DNA of 64,000 nt from Oceaniferula spumae (GTDB lineage: Bacteria > Verrucomicrobiota > Verrucomicrobiia > Verrucomicrobiales > Akkermansiaceae), in contig NZ_AP026866.1 in the NCBI RefSeq assembly GCF_042849255.1, forward strand, positions 2,728,001 to 2,792,000, read 5' to 3'. A program made the translations under genes and the position numbers. The notes below the pieces were generated by a model. The model did no database searches, had not been told where the DNA came from, and saw only the letters and a program-made list of their open reading frames with translations. Below are positions 35,267-44,071 of this stretch, piece after piece (the stretch's first letter is position 1; each line of letters begins with the position of its first letter).

Positions 35267-37590
35267 TGATTTCCCGATTGTTCCATTCCGGCCGCCCACT
35301 AGCGATGTCTTTCGCAGCGGCTTCTTTATTTTTAGTCTCATGTGGTAAGGAAGAATCCAAGCCTGATGAGAAACAGTCATCTGACCAGACGGGCAACATC
35401 TCTAAAAAACACGCTGATGATCCGGCACTGCACGACCAGCTGGCTAAGCTGCCAGGTCAAAATGCCATCTCCAGCAAATGCATGGAATGCCACAAGGACA
35501 TTCATCACCACTGGCAGAAGTCCCAGCATGGCCAGGCGAACCGATTGCTCAACATGGCATTGGACAGCAAGGCGTTCACAGATCAAAAACTCGATACCTC
35601 TTCTGAAAAATGGAAGTTCACCCTCGACGATGGTAAACCTGTCGTCACCGCCAATGGTAAGAGTTATCACGCCGGCATGGCGATCGGTGTGGATCCTCTG
35701 ATTCAGTATCTGGTTTCCTCCAAAGGTGGCCGCTGGCAGACACCGAACGCCGCATGGGATCCCAAGAAAAAAGAATGGTTCGATGTCTTCAGCGATGACA
35801 TCCGGACCTCCGCTGACTGGGGTCACTGGAGTGGCCGAGGCATGACCTGGAACACCCAGTGTGCCTTCTGTCACATGACCGATTTCCACAAGAACTACGA
35901 CATCGCTACCGATAGCTATGACTCGAAGTGGAAGGAAATGGGCATCGGTTGCACCCAGTGCCATGGCGATATGGCCGAGAAGGCAGATGCAGACACCGGC
36001 TGCCTGATTGATCTCGCAAAACACAAGAGCATCACCAAAAACCACCCCGAACGCGTCATCGAAAGCTGCGCCTCCTGTCACTCGCGCCGCGGTGAGTTCG
36101 ACGATAATTTCCACCACGGTGAGAAGTTCGGCGATCACTATCAGCTCCAACTCCCCACCATGCCCCAGCTTTACTATCCTGACGGGCAAATCCGCGACGA
36201 GGACTATGTCTGGACATCGCTCCGCCTCTCTAACATGGGTCACAAAGGCGTCAACTGCATGGACTGCCACGATCCCCACACCACCAAGCTGAAGATGCCT
36301 GTGGCTAACAACACGCTCTGCATGTCCTGCCACGCCGGCGGATCCAACGGCCGCGTCGAAGGTGCCATCGTCATCGACCCAGCTACCCACACCAAACACT
36401 TCGGCATCGGTGAGCACAACGGCATCGGCTCCGGCCACTCCTGTGTGGATTGCCACATGACTCACACTACCTACATGGGTAGAGATCCACGCCGAGATCA
36501 CGGTTTCCACGTTCCTGATCCTCAAATGACGAAGGAACTCGGTATCCCCAATGCCTGTAACAAATGCCATGAGGACAAAGACACCGATTGGGCAATCACT
36601 TGGACCAATACCTGGTTCGGCGATAAGATGCATACTCCGGAACGGAAACGTCAACGTGCCCGCACCCGCGCCATCGGTGGAGCATTCAGCGGCAGACAGG
36701 AAAGTATTGATGATCTCCTAGCCGCCTACGCCAATGAGAAGAACCCCGCGTGGCAGGCATCCTTGCTTCAAATCATGCAAGCCTGGGCCACTGACGCCCG
36801 GGTTCAGCGCATCGCCCGCGAAGGCGTGCACAGCAAGGACTCACTCGTGCGTGCCTCCGCCTGCATGGTTCTCGAGTTTGGCACCGACAACGGCCCTTGG
36901 CTCGAGCCGATGCTGAACGACCCGGTGAAAGAGGTCCGCATGGCTGCCGCATGGGCAATGCGCACTCGCCTCTCACTTCGCTCTGAAGTGCGTAACGAAC
37001 TGGAACACTCGCTCGCCTTCACCGCTGATCAGCCTGCAGGTGCTATGCGCACCGCCACCTTGGCGATGGATTCGAATCAGCTGGAAAAAGCTGAGCTCTG
37101 GATGCAGCGCGCCGTGACCTTGGATGAGACTTCATCTGCTGCCAGGGAAGCATTCGCCGTGCTGTTAGGACAACGTGGCAAACCCAAAGAAGCACTCGAG
37201 CAACTTAAGATTGCCGATAAACTATCACCCGACAACGCGCGTTACTCCTACCTGATGGCACTCACCTACGCGGAGCTCGGCCAGAAAGATAAGACTGAGG
37301 ATCTACTTAAGAAGGTCGTCAAAATCGACCCAGGCAATGATCGCGCCCACTACAACCTCGGCCTGCTTCTGGCGGGTCAGGAAAAAGTGGACGAAGCGAT
37401 CATCAGCATCCTGCGCGCCGAGAAAGTCAACCCGACCACACCTGACTACCCCTACGCGCGGGCTACCCTCCACATGCGCAAGGGAGATAAAGCCGCCGCC
37501 TTTGAAGCCTGTCGCACCGCTCTTGGAATTCAGCGCGATCACCAACCATCGATCCAGCTGCTGCGTCAGATTGGTAATCCTAACCAATAG
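35266..37590 (+). CDS. Octahaem cytochrome c lipoprotein with HEAT-like and TPR repeats
   Basis: A 774-residue protein with a lipoprotein signal ('LFLVSC', Cys26). Eight CxxCH haem motifs can be read: CMECH (72-76), CAFCH, CTQCH, CASCH, CMDCH, CMSCH, CVDCH and CNKCH, ending near residue 430. From about 450 to 580 the sequence is HEAT-like helical, and from about 590 to the end it contains TPR units ('AREAFAVLLGQRGKPKEALE', 'ARYSYLMALTYAELGQKDKT', 'AHYNLGLLLAGQEKVDEAI'). Known relatives are multihaem cytochromes of the c554/NrfA type in envelope respiratory chains. Start overlaps the CPBP gene. The electron partner is not visible in the window. Confidence 0.88.
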   Translation: MISRLFHSGRPLAMSFAAASLFLVSCGKEESKPDEKQSSDQTGNISKKHADDPALHDQLAKLPGQNAISSKCMECHKDIHHHWQKSQHGQANRLLNMALDSKAFTDQKLDTSSEKWKFTLDDGKPVVTANGKSYHAGMAIGVDPLIQYLVSSKGGRWQTPNAAWDPKKKEWFDVFSDDIRTSADWGHWSGRGMTWNTQCAFCHMTDFHKNYDIATDSYDSKWKEMGIGCTQCHGDMAEKADADTGCLIDLAKHKSITKNHPERVIESCASCHSRRGEFDDNFHHGEKFGDHYQLQLPTMPQLYYPDGQIRDEDYVWTSLRLSNMGHKGVNCMDCHDPHTTKLKMPVANNTLCMSCHAGGSNGRVEGAIVIDPATHTKHFGIGEHNGIGSGHSCVDCHMTHTTYMGRDPRRDHGFHVPDPQMTKELGIPNACNKCHEDKDTDWAITWTNTWFGDKMHTPERKRQRARTRAIGGAFSGRQESIDDLLAAYANEKNPAWQASLLQIMQAWATDARVQRIAREGVHSKDSLVRASACMVLEFGTDNGPWLEPMLNDPVKEVRMAAAWAMRTRLSLRSEVRNELEHSLAFTADQPAGAMRTATLAMDSNQLEKAELWMQRAVTLDETSSAAREAFAVLLGQRGKPKEALEQLKIADKLSPDNARYSYLMALTYAELGQKDKTEDLLKKVVKIDPGNDRAHYNLGLLLAGQEKVDEAIISILRAEKVNPTTPDYPYARATLHMRKGDKAAAFEACRTALGIQRDHQPSIQLLRQIGNPNQ

Positions 37591-37596
37591 CCTTTC

Positions 37597-38184
37597 ATGG
37601 ACCACGCCACAGCTCCCGTCTTACCGACCAACAGCTTTGCCAGGCAGCTGCGTTACTGGGCGATCCACTGTGGCCTGACGGCGATTCCAAGTTTCTGCAT
37701 TGCGCTGACCCGCTTTAACAGTCCCGGAGAAATTGCCGCCATGATCTGTGGCATTCTAACCTTTGTCTTCGGTTATGCCTTTCTCACCTCAGCTGGTTTT
37801 TACACCAAAATCCACAATGGTTTGCTCGGTAAAGCAGTCAACTGGGGAGCCCGCATCCGGATGATCATCTCGCTGTGCTCCATCCCCTTGCTCTTCAGCT
37901 TGATCGGAAAATCGGAACCCACAGAGGAAGTTCTGTTTGTGCCTGATTTTTGGTTCGGTTTTATAGCTCTCCTTATTTTCTCCCAGGCCGCCATGATCTT
38001 TGGCGTGCAACATTTCCGCAGCAACACCGGAGAGCATCTTAATTTCTTAGAGGCATACGCGGTTACCGTTATTGAGGGTGTATTGATTTCCTTCTCCTTG
38101 GTCCTCATCGCCTTTATCTCGCTGGTGTTTCTCAACTACAAGCGAAACCGCCAACGGCTGCCCTCGGACTTCATCCCAAGATAG
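37597..38184 (+). CDS. Hypothetical membrane protein, four membrane segments
   Basis: A 195-residue polytopic protein with hydrophobic segments at about 23-42, 46-68, 90-110 and a last pair around 120-180. Ends in a basic tail 'NYKRNRQRL'. It follows the multihaem gene by 6 bases and is probably co-transcribed; a role in anchoring or assembling that complex is possible but only inferred from position. Confidence 0.65.
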   Translation: MDHATAPVLPTNSFARQLRYWAIHCGLTAIPSFCIALTRFNSPGEIAAMICGILTFVFGYAFLTSAGFYTKIHNGLLGKAVNWGARIRMIISLCSIPLLFSLIGKSEPTEEVLFVPDFWFGFIALLIFSQAAMIFGVQHFRSNTGEHLNFLEAYAVTVIEGVLISFSLVLIAFISLVFLNYKRNRQRLPSDFIPR

Positions 38185-38230
38185 GGCGAGTTCGGTGAGT
38201 GCGAGTTGCTTTGGATGATTATTCCTTGGG

Positions 38231-38258
38231 TTGTCGGCAAGTTGCAAACTTGCCCTAC
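38231..38258. repeat. Palindromic dispersed repeat, copy B
   Basis: TTGTCGGCAAGTT-gca-AACTTGCCCTAC: an 8-bp stem with a 3-base loop. Its reverse complement begins GTAGGGCA and ends TGCCGACAA, the same frame as copy A at 26214-26244 with compensatory changes in the arms. Confidence 0.6.
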
Positions 38259-38265
38259 TTTAAAC

Positions 38266-38295
38266 CAAAACGACCTGCCGTTTCGGGCAGGTCGT
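38266..38295 (-). terminator. Terminator after mscL
   Basis: Stem acgacctgcc (38270-38279) and ggcaggtcgt (38286-38295), with an A run on the left giving a T run on the minus strand. The stem is identical to that behind the first PEP-CTERM gene (2896-2920). Confidence 0.82.
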
Positions 38296-38326
38296 TAGAG
38301 ATAATGGTTGTTTGTTAGACGAAGAA

Positions 38327-38734
38327 TTACTTCTTCAGAAGGTCGCGGATTTCCTCAAGCAGCACTTCTTGTTTCGGTGGTGCTGGAGCTGGTTTTTCCT
38401 CTTCCTTTTTCTTGGTCATTTTTTCGACGTACTTGACCATGACGAACAACGCGAAACCTACGATGAGCAGGTTGATGGTGTTGTTAATGAAAACACCGTA
38501 GGCAACGGTAGGGCCAGCTTCTTGAGCGGCCTTAAGGTTTTCATAAGAACCTCCGTCCATGGGGAAATACATCTGGCTGAAATCAGGCAGCTTGAATAGC
38601 CCACCGATGATTGGCATCATGATATTGTCGACGAGGGACTTGACCACGAGGCCGAATGCGCCGCCGAGGATAATACCGACAGCCATGTCAAAGGCGTTGC
38701 CTTTGATGATGAATTCTTTGAAGTCTTTTAACAT
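38327..38734 (-). CDS. mscL: Large-conductance mechanosensitive channel
   Basis: A 135-residue channel subunit that opens under hypo-osmotic membrane tension. The start 'MLKDFKEFIIKGNAFDMAVG' and first helix 'GGAFGLVVKSLVDNIMMPIIG' are diagnostic; the second helix is 'INLLIVGFALFVMV' and the C-terminal helical bundle is Lys/Glu/Pro-rich. Its own terminator follows. Confidence 0.95.
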   Translation of the reverse strand: MLKDFKEFIIKGNAFDMAVGIILGGAFGLVVKSLVDNIMMPIIGGLFKLPDFSQMYFPMDGGSYENLKAAQEAGPTVAYGVFINNTINLLIVGFALFVMVKYVEKMTKKKEEEKPAPAPPKQEVLLEEIRDLLKK

Positions 38735-38873
38735 AGTATTTGGGTTGGGTTGTTAGTGTGTTGGTTGGGGAACCAGCTGAAACCTGCGTTGTTTCATAGT
38801 ATCTATCATTATTTATCCCAATAGATCAAAGCAAATTTATAGTCCATTCCGTCACAGCTTTCTGTTCATATGC

Positions 38874-38908
38874 GAAAAAAACCGCCGACGTATAAAACGC
38901 CGACGGTT
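38874..38908 (-). terminator. Terminator after the sulfatase gene
   Basis: Imperfect 10-bp stem accgccgacg (38881-38890) and cgccgacggt (38898-38907), 8 of 10 paired, preceded by a seven-A run that is a T run on the minus strand. Confidence 0.7.
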
Positions 38909-38935
38909 AGAAACCAACGATTGTCAGTATGTCAG

Positions 38936-40459
38936 TTAGTTACTGCTGAGTTCGGCGCGGACGCCTTTTTTGCTATTCTTCAGCTTATTGAGTAGCTCGC
39001 GCATTTTGTCGGCACGCTCTTTCTCCTGATCGATCAGGTTTTTCTTCTCGCCGACATCTTCAGCCAGGTTGAAGAGCTGACCTTTGCCTTTTTTACCGGC
39101 AGCAATGAATTTCCAATCGCCATCGCGGAGCGCAAGACCTCTGGCTTCCTCGATGAGGTAACGAGTGCCGTCCTTCTCTTTGCCTAACAATGAAGGTAAG
39201 ACATTTCGGCTGTCGATGCCTTGATCAGCACCCAGCTCAATGCCGAGTAAATCTGCGAAGCTCGCCATGAAATCGATTTGGTTAATCATCGCCTTGGATT
39301 CGCCTGGAGTGATTTTTCCGGGCCAGCGGATGATCAGTGGCACGCGGGTGCCACCTTCGTAGATCTGGTATTTGCCACCGCGGTAAGGACCGGAGCCGTC
39401 GTGACCACGGTCGACTTCTTTGGTGGAGGTGTGCACTGTGGTGCCGTCCTTGTAGCCATCGTCGTAGACCGGACCATTGTCACTTGAGAAGATGACGATG
39501 GTATTATCCGCGAGACCCTTTTCCTCGAGAACCTTGATGATTTCACCGGCACACCAGTCGAGCTGAACCATGGCATCACCACGGTAGGATAGCTCGGATT
39601 TGCCTTTGAATCGTGGATGGGGAGCACGAGGAACGTGGATGTCAGCCGCTGCCCAGTAGAGGAAAAACGGCTCGTCTTTTTTCTGAGCGCCAATGTATTT
39701 GCGCGCTTGTTTGACGAACTCATCTGCCATTGTCTCGTCGTTCCAGAGGGCTGACTTACCTCCCCACATTTGGCCGATGCGACCAATGCCGTTGATCACG
39801 GTGTTATTGTGACCGTGGGTGTTTTTGTAATAGGTCATCGCCTCAGGATTCTTGCGGCCATCAGGGTAGACGGTGCCGGTGAAACCCTCTGGTGGTCTTT
39901 TACCCACATACAGCGGATCGTTGGGATCGAGATTCACCACCTTGTGGTTTTCAACGTAGACGCAAGGCACACGGTCATTGGTGGATGGCAGCAGGAAGGA
40001 ATAATCAAAGCCAATCTCCAACGGACCCGGTTTGACGTCTCCGTTCCAGTCCACCGGTGTTTCTCCGTCACCAATACCGAGATGCCACTTACCGATGACC
40101 GCGGTTTTGTAACCCGCCTTTTTGAACAGCTGGGGTAAGGTGAACATGTTAGGCTTGATCTTCATCGGCGCGTTCGGAGCCAGAACACGGACACCGTGGC
40201 GGAAGCCGTGAATCCCAGTGAGCATGGAAAATCGTGAAGGCGTACAGGTGGCAGCTGAGCAATGGCCATCGGTAAACTTCAATCCTTCGCTGGCCAATTT
40301 ATCCAAGTGCGGCGTTGGGATCAGCTTGGCTCCATAGGCACCTAAATCCCCCCAGCCGACGTCGTCGCCGTAGATGATAATGACGTTAGGTTTTTCAGCC
40401 GCGTGGCTGAGCGTTGATGTGGCTATAACAGCCGCTGCAATCGTGGTGGTCCAATTCAT
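38936..40459 (-). CDS. Secreted sulfatase (arylsulfatase family)
   Basis: A 507-residue exported enzyme (signal peptide ending about residue 20, 'TLSHA'). Metal ligands 'YGDDVGWGD' (Asp32-33) and the formylglycine site 'CTPSRFSMLTG' (Cys72 converted to formylglycine by FGE or anSME) define an active type I sulfatase. A further ligand set is 'FSSDNGP'. Substrate cannot be told from sequence. Sulfatase abundance is typical of marine Verrucomicrobia and Planctomycetes feeding on sulfated polysaccharides; here the gene is single. Confidence 0.93.
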   Translation of the reverse strand: MNWTTTIAAAVIATSTLSHAAEKPNVIIIYGDDVGWGDLGAYGAKLIPTPHLDKLASEGLKFTDGHCSAATCTPSRFSMLTGIHGFRHGVRVLAPNAPMKIKPNMFTLPQLFKKAGYKTAVIGKWHLGIGDGETPVDWNGDVKPGPLEIGFDYSFLLPSTNDRVPCVYVENHKVVNLDPNDPLYVGKRPPEGFTGTVYPDGRKNPEAMTYYKNTHGHNNTVINGIGRIGQMWGGKSALWNDETMADEFVKQARKYIGAQKKDEPFFLYWAAADIHVPRAPHPRFKGKSELSYRGDAMVQLDWCAGEIIKVLEEKGLADNTIVIFSSDNGPVYDDGYKDGTTVHTSTKEVDRGHDGSGPYRGGKYQIYEGGTRVPLIIRWPGKITPGESKAMINQIDFMASFADLLGIELGADQGIDSRNVLPSLLGKEKDGTRYLIEEARGLALRDGDWKFIAAGKKGKGQLFNLAEDVGEKKNLIDQEKERADKMRELLNKLKNSKKGVRAELSSN

Positions 40460-40517
40460 ATAGGAATTACTCTACTGAAATTGGTGGTTCGATCTATCGT
40501 TAAATTTGCCTAAGCGA

Positions 40518-41216
40518 TCATTTTCCGAGCCCGACCGGTGTGCCGTATCCGACGAACTTGGATCGGCTTCCCTTGCGAGGGAGTTTGAAATCGTAAACGC
40601 CGTAGCCGTCACCCGCCTTGCCACGGTAGCTACGCCCTTTGGTTGCGCCCACCATGACATGGCGACCGTCTTTTTCCTGACCAAGATACAGTGAGACGTG
40701 GCTGATGTTGACGGAGCGGCCGTCCGTGGGAGTGTATGTTCCACTCCAGAACAGCAGGTCACCGGGTTGCAGTTTGGAAAAAGAACTGTGCTCGAGCGCA
40801 TCGGCATTCGCTGGGATGGTGTGGATTTCCGAGGCATCCCTCAGCCAGAGGTATTGTTGGGCAGAGGTGCGGGGAATTTTGAAGCCACCTTTTCGCAGCA
40901 CGTAGTACATGGCACCGGAGCAATCGAAGCCATGGCTTTCAGGATTCGACCCGCCGAATTTGTATTTCAACCACCCGTGTTTGGTGGTGGTGGACAGCGC
41001 CAGGGTTATCAGCTTCTGCCTAGCTGCCGACAATTTGTCGAAATCCTTCAACTGCTCCGTCTTCAACGAAGCTGGCCGGTAGTAGGTTTTGCCGTTCTCC
41101 GTGTAGCTCAGCTTTTCTGTGATTTTTTCAGCGCAGACGGTGGCGATCCCCATGCCTAGCCCCAGTACGATGGCAGCTGTTTTTACCAGAGTGCGCGACC
41201 GGAACTCGAAGATCAT
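40518..41216 (-). CDS. NlpC/P60-family cell-wall hydrolase
   Basis: A 232-residue exported protein with a signal-like segment (about 12-29). The NlpC/P60 catalytic Cys99 sits in 'SHGFDCSGAMYYV', followed by His173 ('NISHVSLYLG') and His186 as the remaining catalytic positions. Such enzymes cleave peptidoglycan stem peptides, typically D-Glu-mDAP. It lies 11 bases after the LpxR-like gene and may be co-transcribed with it. Confidence 0.85.
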   Translation of the reverse strand: MIFEFRSRTLVKTAAIVLGLGMGIATVCAEKITEKLSYTENGKTYYRPASLKTEQLKDFDKLSAARQKLITLALSTTTKHGWLKYKFGGSNPESHGFDCSGAMYYVLRKGGFKIPRTSAQQYLWLRDASEIHTIPANADALEHSSFSKLQPGDLLFWSGTYTPTDGRSVNISHVSLYLGQEKDGRHVMVGATKGRSYRGKAGDGYGVYDFKLPRKGSRSKFVGYGTPVGLGK

Positions 41217-41227
41217 CGTTCCTGATG

Positions 41228-42382
41228 TTAGAAGCGTAGGCGAATAGCCAGGGAGCCGAACGACTGGCTGTCTTCCTGAGTTTCAAATGTTTTGGTGCGG
41301 AAGGTGTGAACGTAGCTAAATTCCAGATCACTGTATCGGACTCCGAAACCTGCGTAGAGTTCGCCCACAAGCGGTTCGCGATCGACATTGGTATCGTAGT
41401 TTCTGAAAACCGGTCCGTCCAAGGTGATGTCATGGATAATACCACTGGCCTGAGCACCCAAAAGTCCATACAGCGACCACTTGCTGGTATTGCCGGCACC
41501 GCTGTAGAGGCGTTGACTGTGAGCAGTGGGTGTCAGACGGGGATCTGCAAATTCCACCGGAAGATTCCAGCCAGCACGCACTAAAAACCCGACATGGGCA
41601 TCGGTGCGGAAGTTACCGAGCGAGTATCCGGTTTCTGTAAATCCATCCACCCTCATGCCAAATGGAAGAAACTCGACCTTATCGAGAGTCTCAATCCGGC
41701 GGCGCTGGTTGAAATACAGGTTAAAGGTGATTTCATTGGGGATCTGGCTGTCCCAGCCTTGGAATTTTTCAAAATCGCGAAGCTCGTGGATGTAATCCTG
41801 AGTGTCTTGGGCGTAGGACGATGGCCCCACCACACCGATCGCGATTTCCACCGAGTTCTGGGCATGAGCATCACGGGCGTGCAGAGAAAATCCGAGACCT
41901 GCCCAGCCAGCATACGGGCGCTCGCCCTCGGGCGGGACCAATGCCTCACGAGTGCTAGGTGTAAACATCAGCTGGCTGAGTGCAAATCCGTAGCTGTACT
42001 CGATCTGCCCTGGGTGACGGAATCCCCAGAGCTTGCGCATCCAAGCGAGACTGTCACTACCACCACTGAAACGATGCAGGTTATCCTGCATGAAAGGAAT
42101 ATCGATCGCCGGCTTACCCTCGGTAATCCACGAGATGCGGACCCCATTGGTATAGTTCTCATCGGTGCCGCCGAAGAGATCGTTGTCCAGGAAGAAGGTC
42201 AGGTAGCCTTTGCTGGATTTCGATCCGTCCAAAGGTTGGTTATGCGGATCGATACCGCCGAAAATATCAGCTGATACCGGAACGGTGCATTCATCCTCTG
42301 GAGCGATCTCAGCCAGAGACGGCTGCGCGAAGATGCCGAGGAGACCTGCTGCTGCAGGAATGAGTAGTGGTCGTGTGTTCAT
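41228..42382 (-). CDS. LpxR-family (DUF2219) outer membrane protein
   Basis: A 384-residue exported protein with a signal peptide ending about 'PSLA'. The mature start includes 'YLTFFLDNDLFGGTDENYTNGVRISW' and 'GERPYAGWAGLGFSLHA', the conserved features of LpxR, the outer membrane lipid A 3'-O-deacylase; many later segments alternate like barrel strands and it ends in Phe ('LAIRLRF'). It is probably a 12-stranded outer membrane barrel that modifies lipid A. That implies an LPS-type outer membrane. Confidence 0.8.
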   Translation of the reverse strand: MNTRPLLIPAAAGLLGIFAQPSLAEIAPEDECTVPVSADIFGGIDPHNQPLDGSKSSKGYLTFFLDNDLFGGTDENYTNGVRISWITEGKPAIDIPFMQDNLHRFSGGSDSLAWMRKLWGFRHPGQIEYSYGFALSQLMFTPSTREALVPPEGERPYAGWAGLGFSLHARDAHAQNSVEIAIGVVGPSSYAQDTQDYIHELRDFEKFQGWDSQIPNEITFNLYFNQRRRIETLDKVEFLPFGMRVDGFTETGYSLGNFRTDAHVGFLVRAGWNLPVEFADPRLTPTAHSQRLYSGAGNTSKWSLYGLLGAQASGIIHDITLDGPVFRNYDTNVDREPLVGELYAGFGVRYSDLEFSYVHTFRTKTFETQEDSQSFGSLAIRLRF

Positions 42383-42446
42383 GTACGCTTAATTCTTACG
42401 TGGGCATGGTTAGACAGCTATCACCTAGTGTTTATTCCATCCGGGT

Positions 42447-43085
42447 CTAGAGAGGAGGAATGATCAGCTCGTCGCCTTTTTGGACTTCGATCTTTCCTTC
42501 GACGTTGGGCAGCGGGTCAGCCACGGTAGCTTCAGCGTCCATGCGGGTGACTACAACCTCGCCGACGATACCGGTGTTCCGGCGGATGGCAAGTCGGGTG
42601 CCTTCACGAACGTTGTTCTGTTTCACATCGAGAATCACGAATTGCACCACGCCCTTATCCATGGCGACCTCTTTCACCTGAGCCATCAGCATGGCTTGTC
42701 CGATCAGGCGGGCACGGCGCGCAGCTTTATCGTGCTGGCCGGATTGGCGTTCGTTCATCGCGAGAGTTTCTTCTTCCGCCTGCTTGCGTTTGAGCTCGGC
42801 TTCTTCCTTGGCTTCCTTCAGGCGCTTGTTTTCTTCTTCGAGTTCGGCAAATTTTTCTGACGGCATGCTGTCGGGGATCTCCGCAGGTTGTGGAGCCGCA
42901 GCTGGTTGCGCGCCTCTGAGGCGGTCGATTTCAGCCTGAAGGCGTGCATTTTCGTCGAGAATCTCTTTGGCGGACTGCCTGCGTCCGTCTTCCACTTCCC
43001 CGTCACGCATCGCGCTGTAGGAGAGAACCAATGCCGCCAGTAACATCGCGGCAGTTGAGCCGAGGAGGATCTGTGTGATGTTCAT
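42447..43085 (-). CDS. Hypothetical membrane-anchored coiled-coil protein
   Basis: A 212-residue protein: one membrane segment at 5-25, a coiled coil with Glu/Lys/Ala heptads (about 38-125, split by an Ala/Pro linker), and a compact beta-rich C-terminal domain ('VVQFVILDVKQNNVREGTRLA', 'GIVGEVVVTRMDAEATVADP'). That last domain has an MreC-like or flagellar-basal-body-like flavour, but I cannot name the family. Upstream in-frame codons before 43085 are not protein-like. Confidence 0.65.
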   Translation of the reverse strand: MNITQILLGSTAAMLLAALVLSYSAMRDGEVEDGRRQSAKEILDENARLQAEIDRLRGAQPAAAPQPAEIPDSMPSEKFAELEEENKRLKEAKEEAELKRKQAEEETLAMNERQSGQHDKAARRARLIGQAMLMAQVKEVAMDKGVVQFVILDVKQNNVREGTRLAIRRNTGIVGEVVVTRMDAEATVADPLPNVEGKIEVQKGDELIIPPL

Positions 43086-43207
43086 GGCGGGAATCTGGCC
43101 GAGAAACCGGATCTTCACAAGATTTAATCCATGGTGCTCTACGCCGAATTTACAACACCCATAGTCGATGCTTGAAAATCGGTGGAGGCGCAGGCACACT
43201 GGCGTCC

Positions 43208-44071
43208 ATGATGCGAATGGCAGTTCTCGGTAGTGGCAGTGCAGGAAATGCCACCTTGGTCCAATGTGGATCTACCCTTGTTCTGGTAGACGCAGGCCTC
43301 AGTGCCAAACAGCTGGTTCTACGCATGGCCATGCTCGGCATCGAACCGGAACAGCTCGATGCCATCCTTCTCACTCATGAGCACAGCGATCACGCACGTG
43401 GTATCGATGTTCTCCTGCGCAATCGTGAAATCGCAGTCTATTCCAATGCGCTCACACGCGAAGCCCTGGGTCATAAAATGAAAAGTCGGATCCCATGGCG
43501 AGTTTTCAGATCCGGTCAGGAATTCGATCTCGGTGATCTCAGCATTCAGGCATTCAAGATTCCTCACGATGCCGCCGAGCCTGTCGGTTTCGTGCTCAAT
43601 GGACTTGGCACTCGACTCAGCCTACTCAGTGATGTCGGCCATGTCACTCACTTGATGCGTGAACACCTCAAAGGCAGCCACGCCATTTATGTTGAGGCAA
43701 ACTATGATGAAGAGTTGTTAGAAAGAGATACCAAACGACCGTGGGCGACCAAACAACGGATCTCATCGCGTCACGGCCACCTTTCTAACAATCAGACAGC
43801 TACCTTGCTCAGCGAAGTGGCTTGTGAAAAATTGAGTCTGGTGATGCTCAGCCACTTGAGTTCGGATTGTAACTGTCCTGATCTGGCATCTCGGACCATT
43901 TCCGAATCATTGCGATCTGGTGGCCACCACAAGGTGCAGGTCCAGTGCGCCAACCAGCACCAGCCTACCGAGTGGCACGAATTCACCTCGTCCACGCCGC
44001 CCACCGAATCTACTTCGGTTTCTGAAGTCGAAGAGTACAGCACCACGCCTTCGTTGTTTGATGCCTTCTAA
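43208..44071 (+). CDS. Metallo-beta-lactamase-fold hydrolase (YycJ/WalJ-like)
   Basis: A 287-residue protein with the zinc motif 'LTHEHSDHARGID' and a nearby start 'MAVLGSGSAGNATLVQCG', typical of YycJ-type MBL proteins, which act as DNA exonucleases. Later zinc ligands are in 'LLSDVGHVTH' and 'LSHLSSDCNC'. Three close ATGs (43208, 43211, 43217) could be the start; I chose the first. Its end overlaps the next gene by 11 bases. Confidence 0.8.
   Translation: MMRMAVLGSGSAGNATLVQCGSTLVLVDAGLSAKQLVLRMAMLGIEPEQLDAILLTHEHSDHARGIDVLLRNREIAVYSNALTREALGHKMKSRIPWRVFRSGQEFDLGDLSIQAFKIPHDAAEPVGFVLNGLGTRLSLLSDVGHVTHLMREHLKGSHAIYVEANYDEELLERDTKRPWATKQRISSRHGHLSNNQTATLLSEVACEKLSLVMLSHLSSDCNCPDLASRTISESLRSGGHHKVQVQCANQHQPTEWHEFTSSTPPTESTSVSEVEEYSTTPSLFDAF

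Noticed and set aside
35377..36654. A 425-residue open frame on the minus strand
   Set aside because: It is exactly antisense to the haem-motif-rich gene, has no recognisable domain and its amino-acid make-up is that of a reverse-frame shadow; the plus-strand gene has eight haem motifs.
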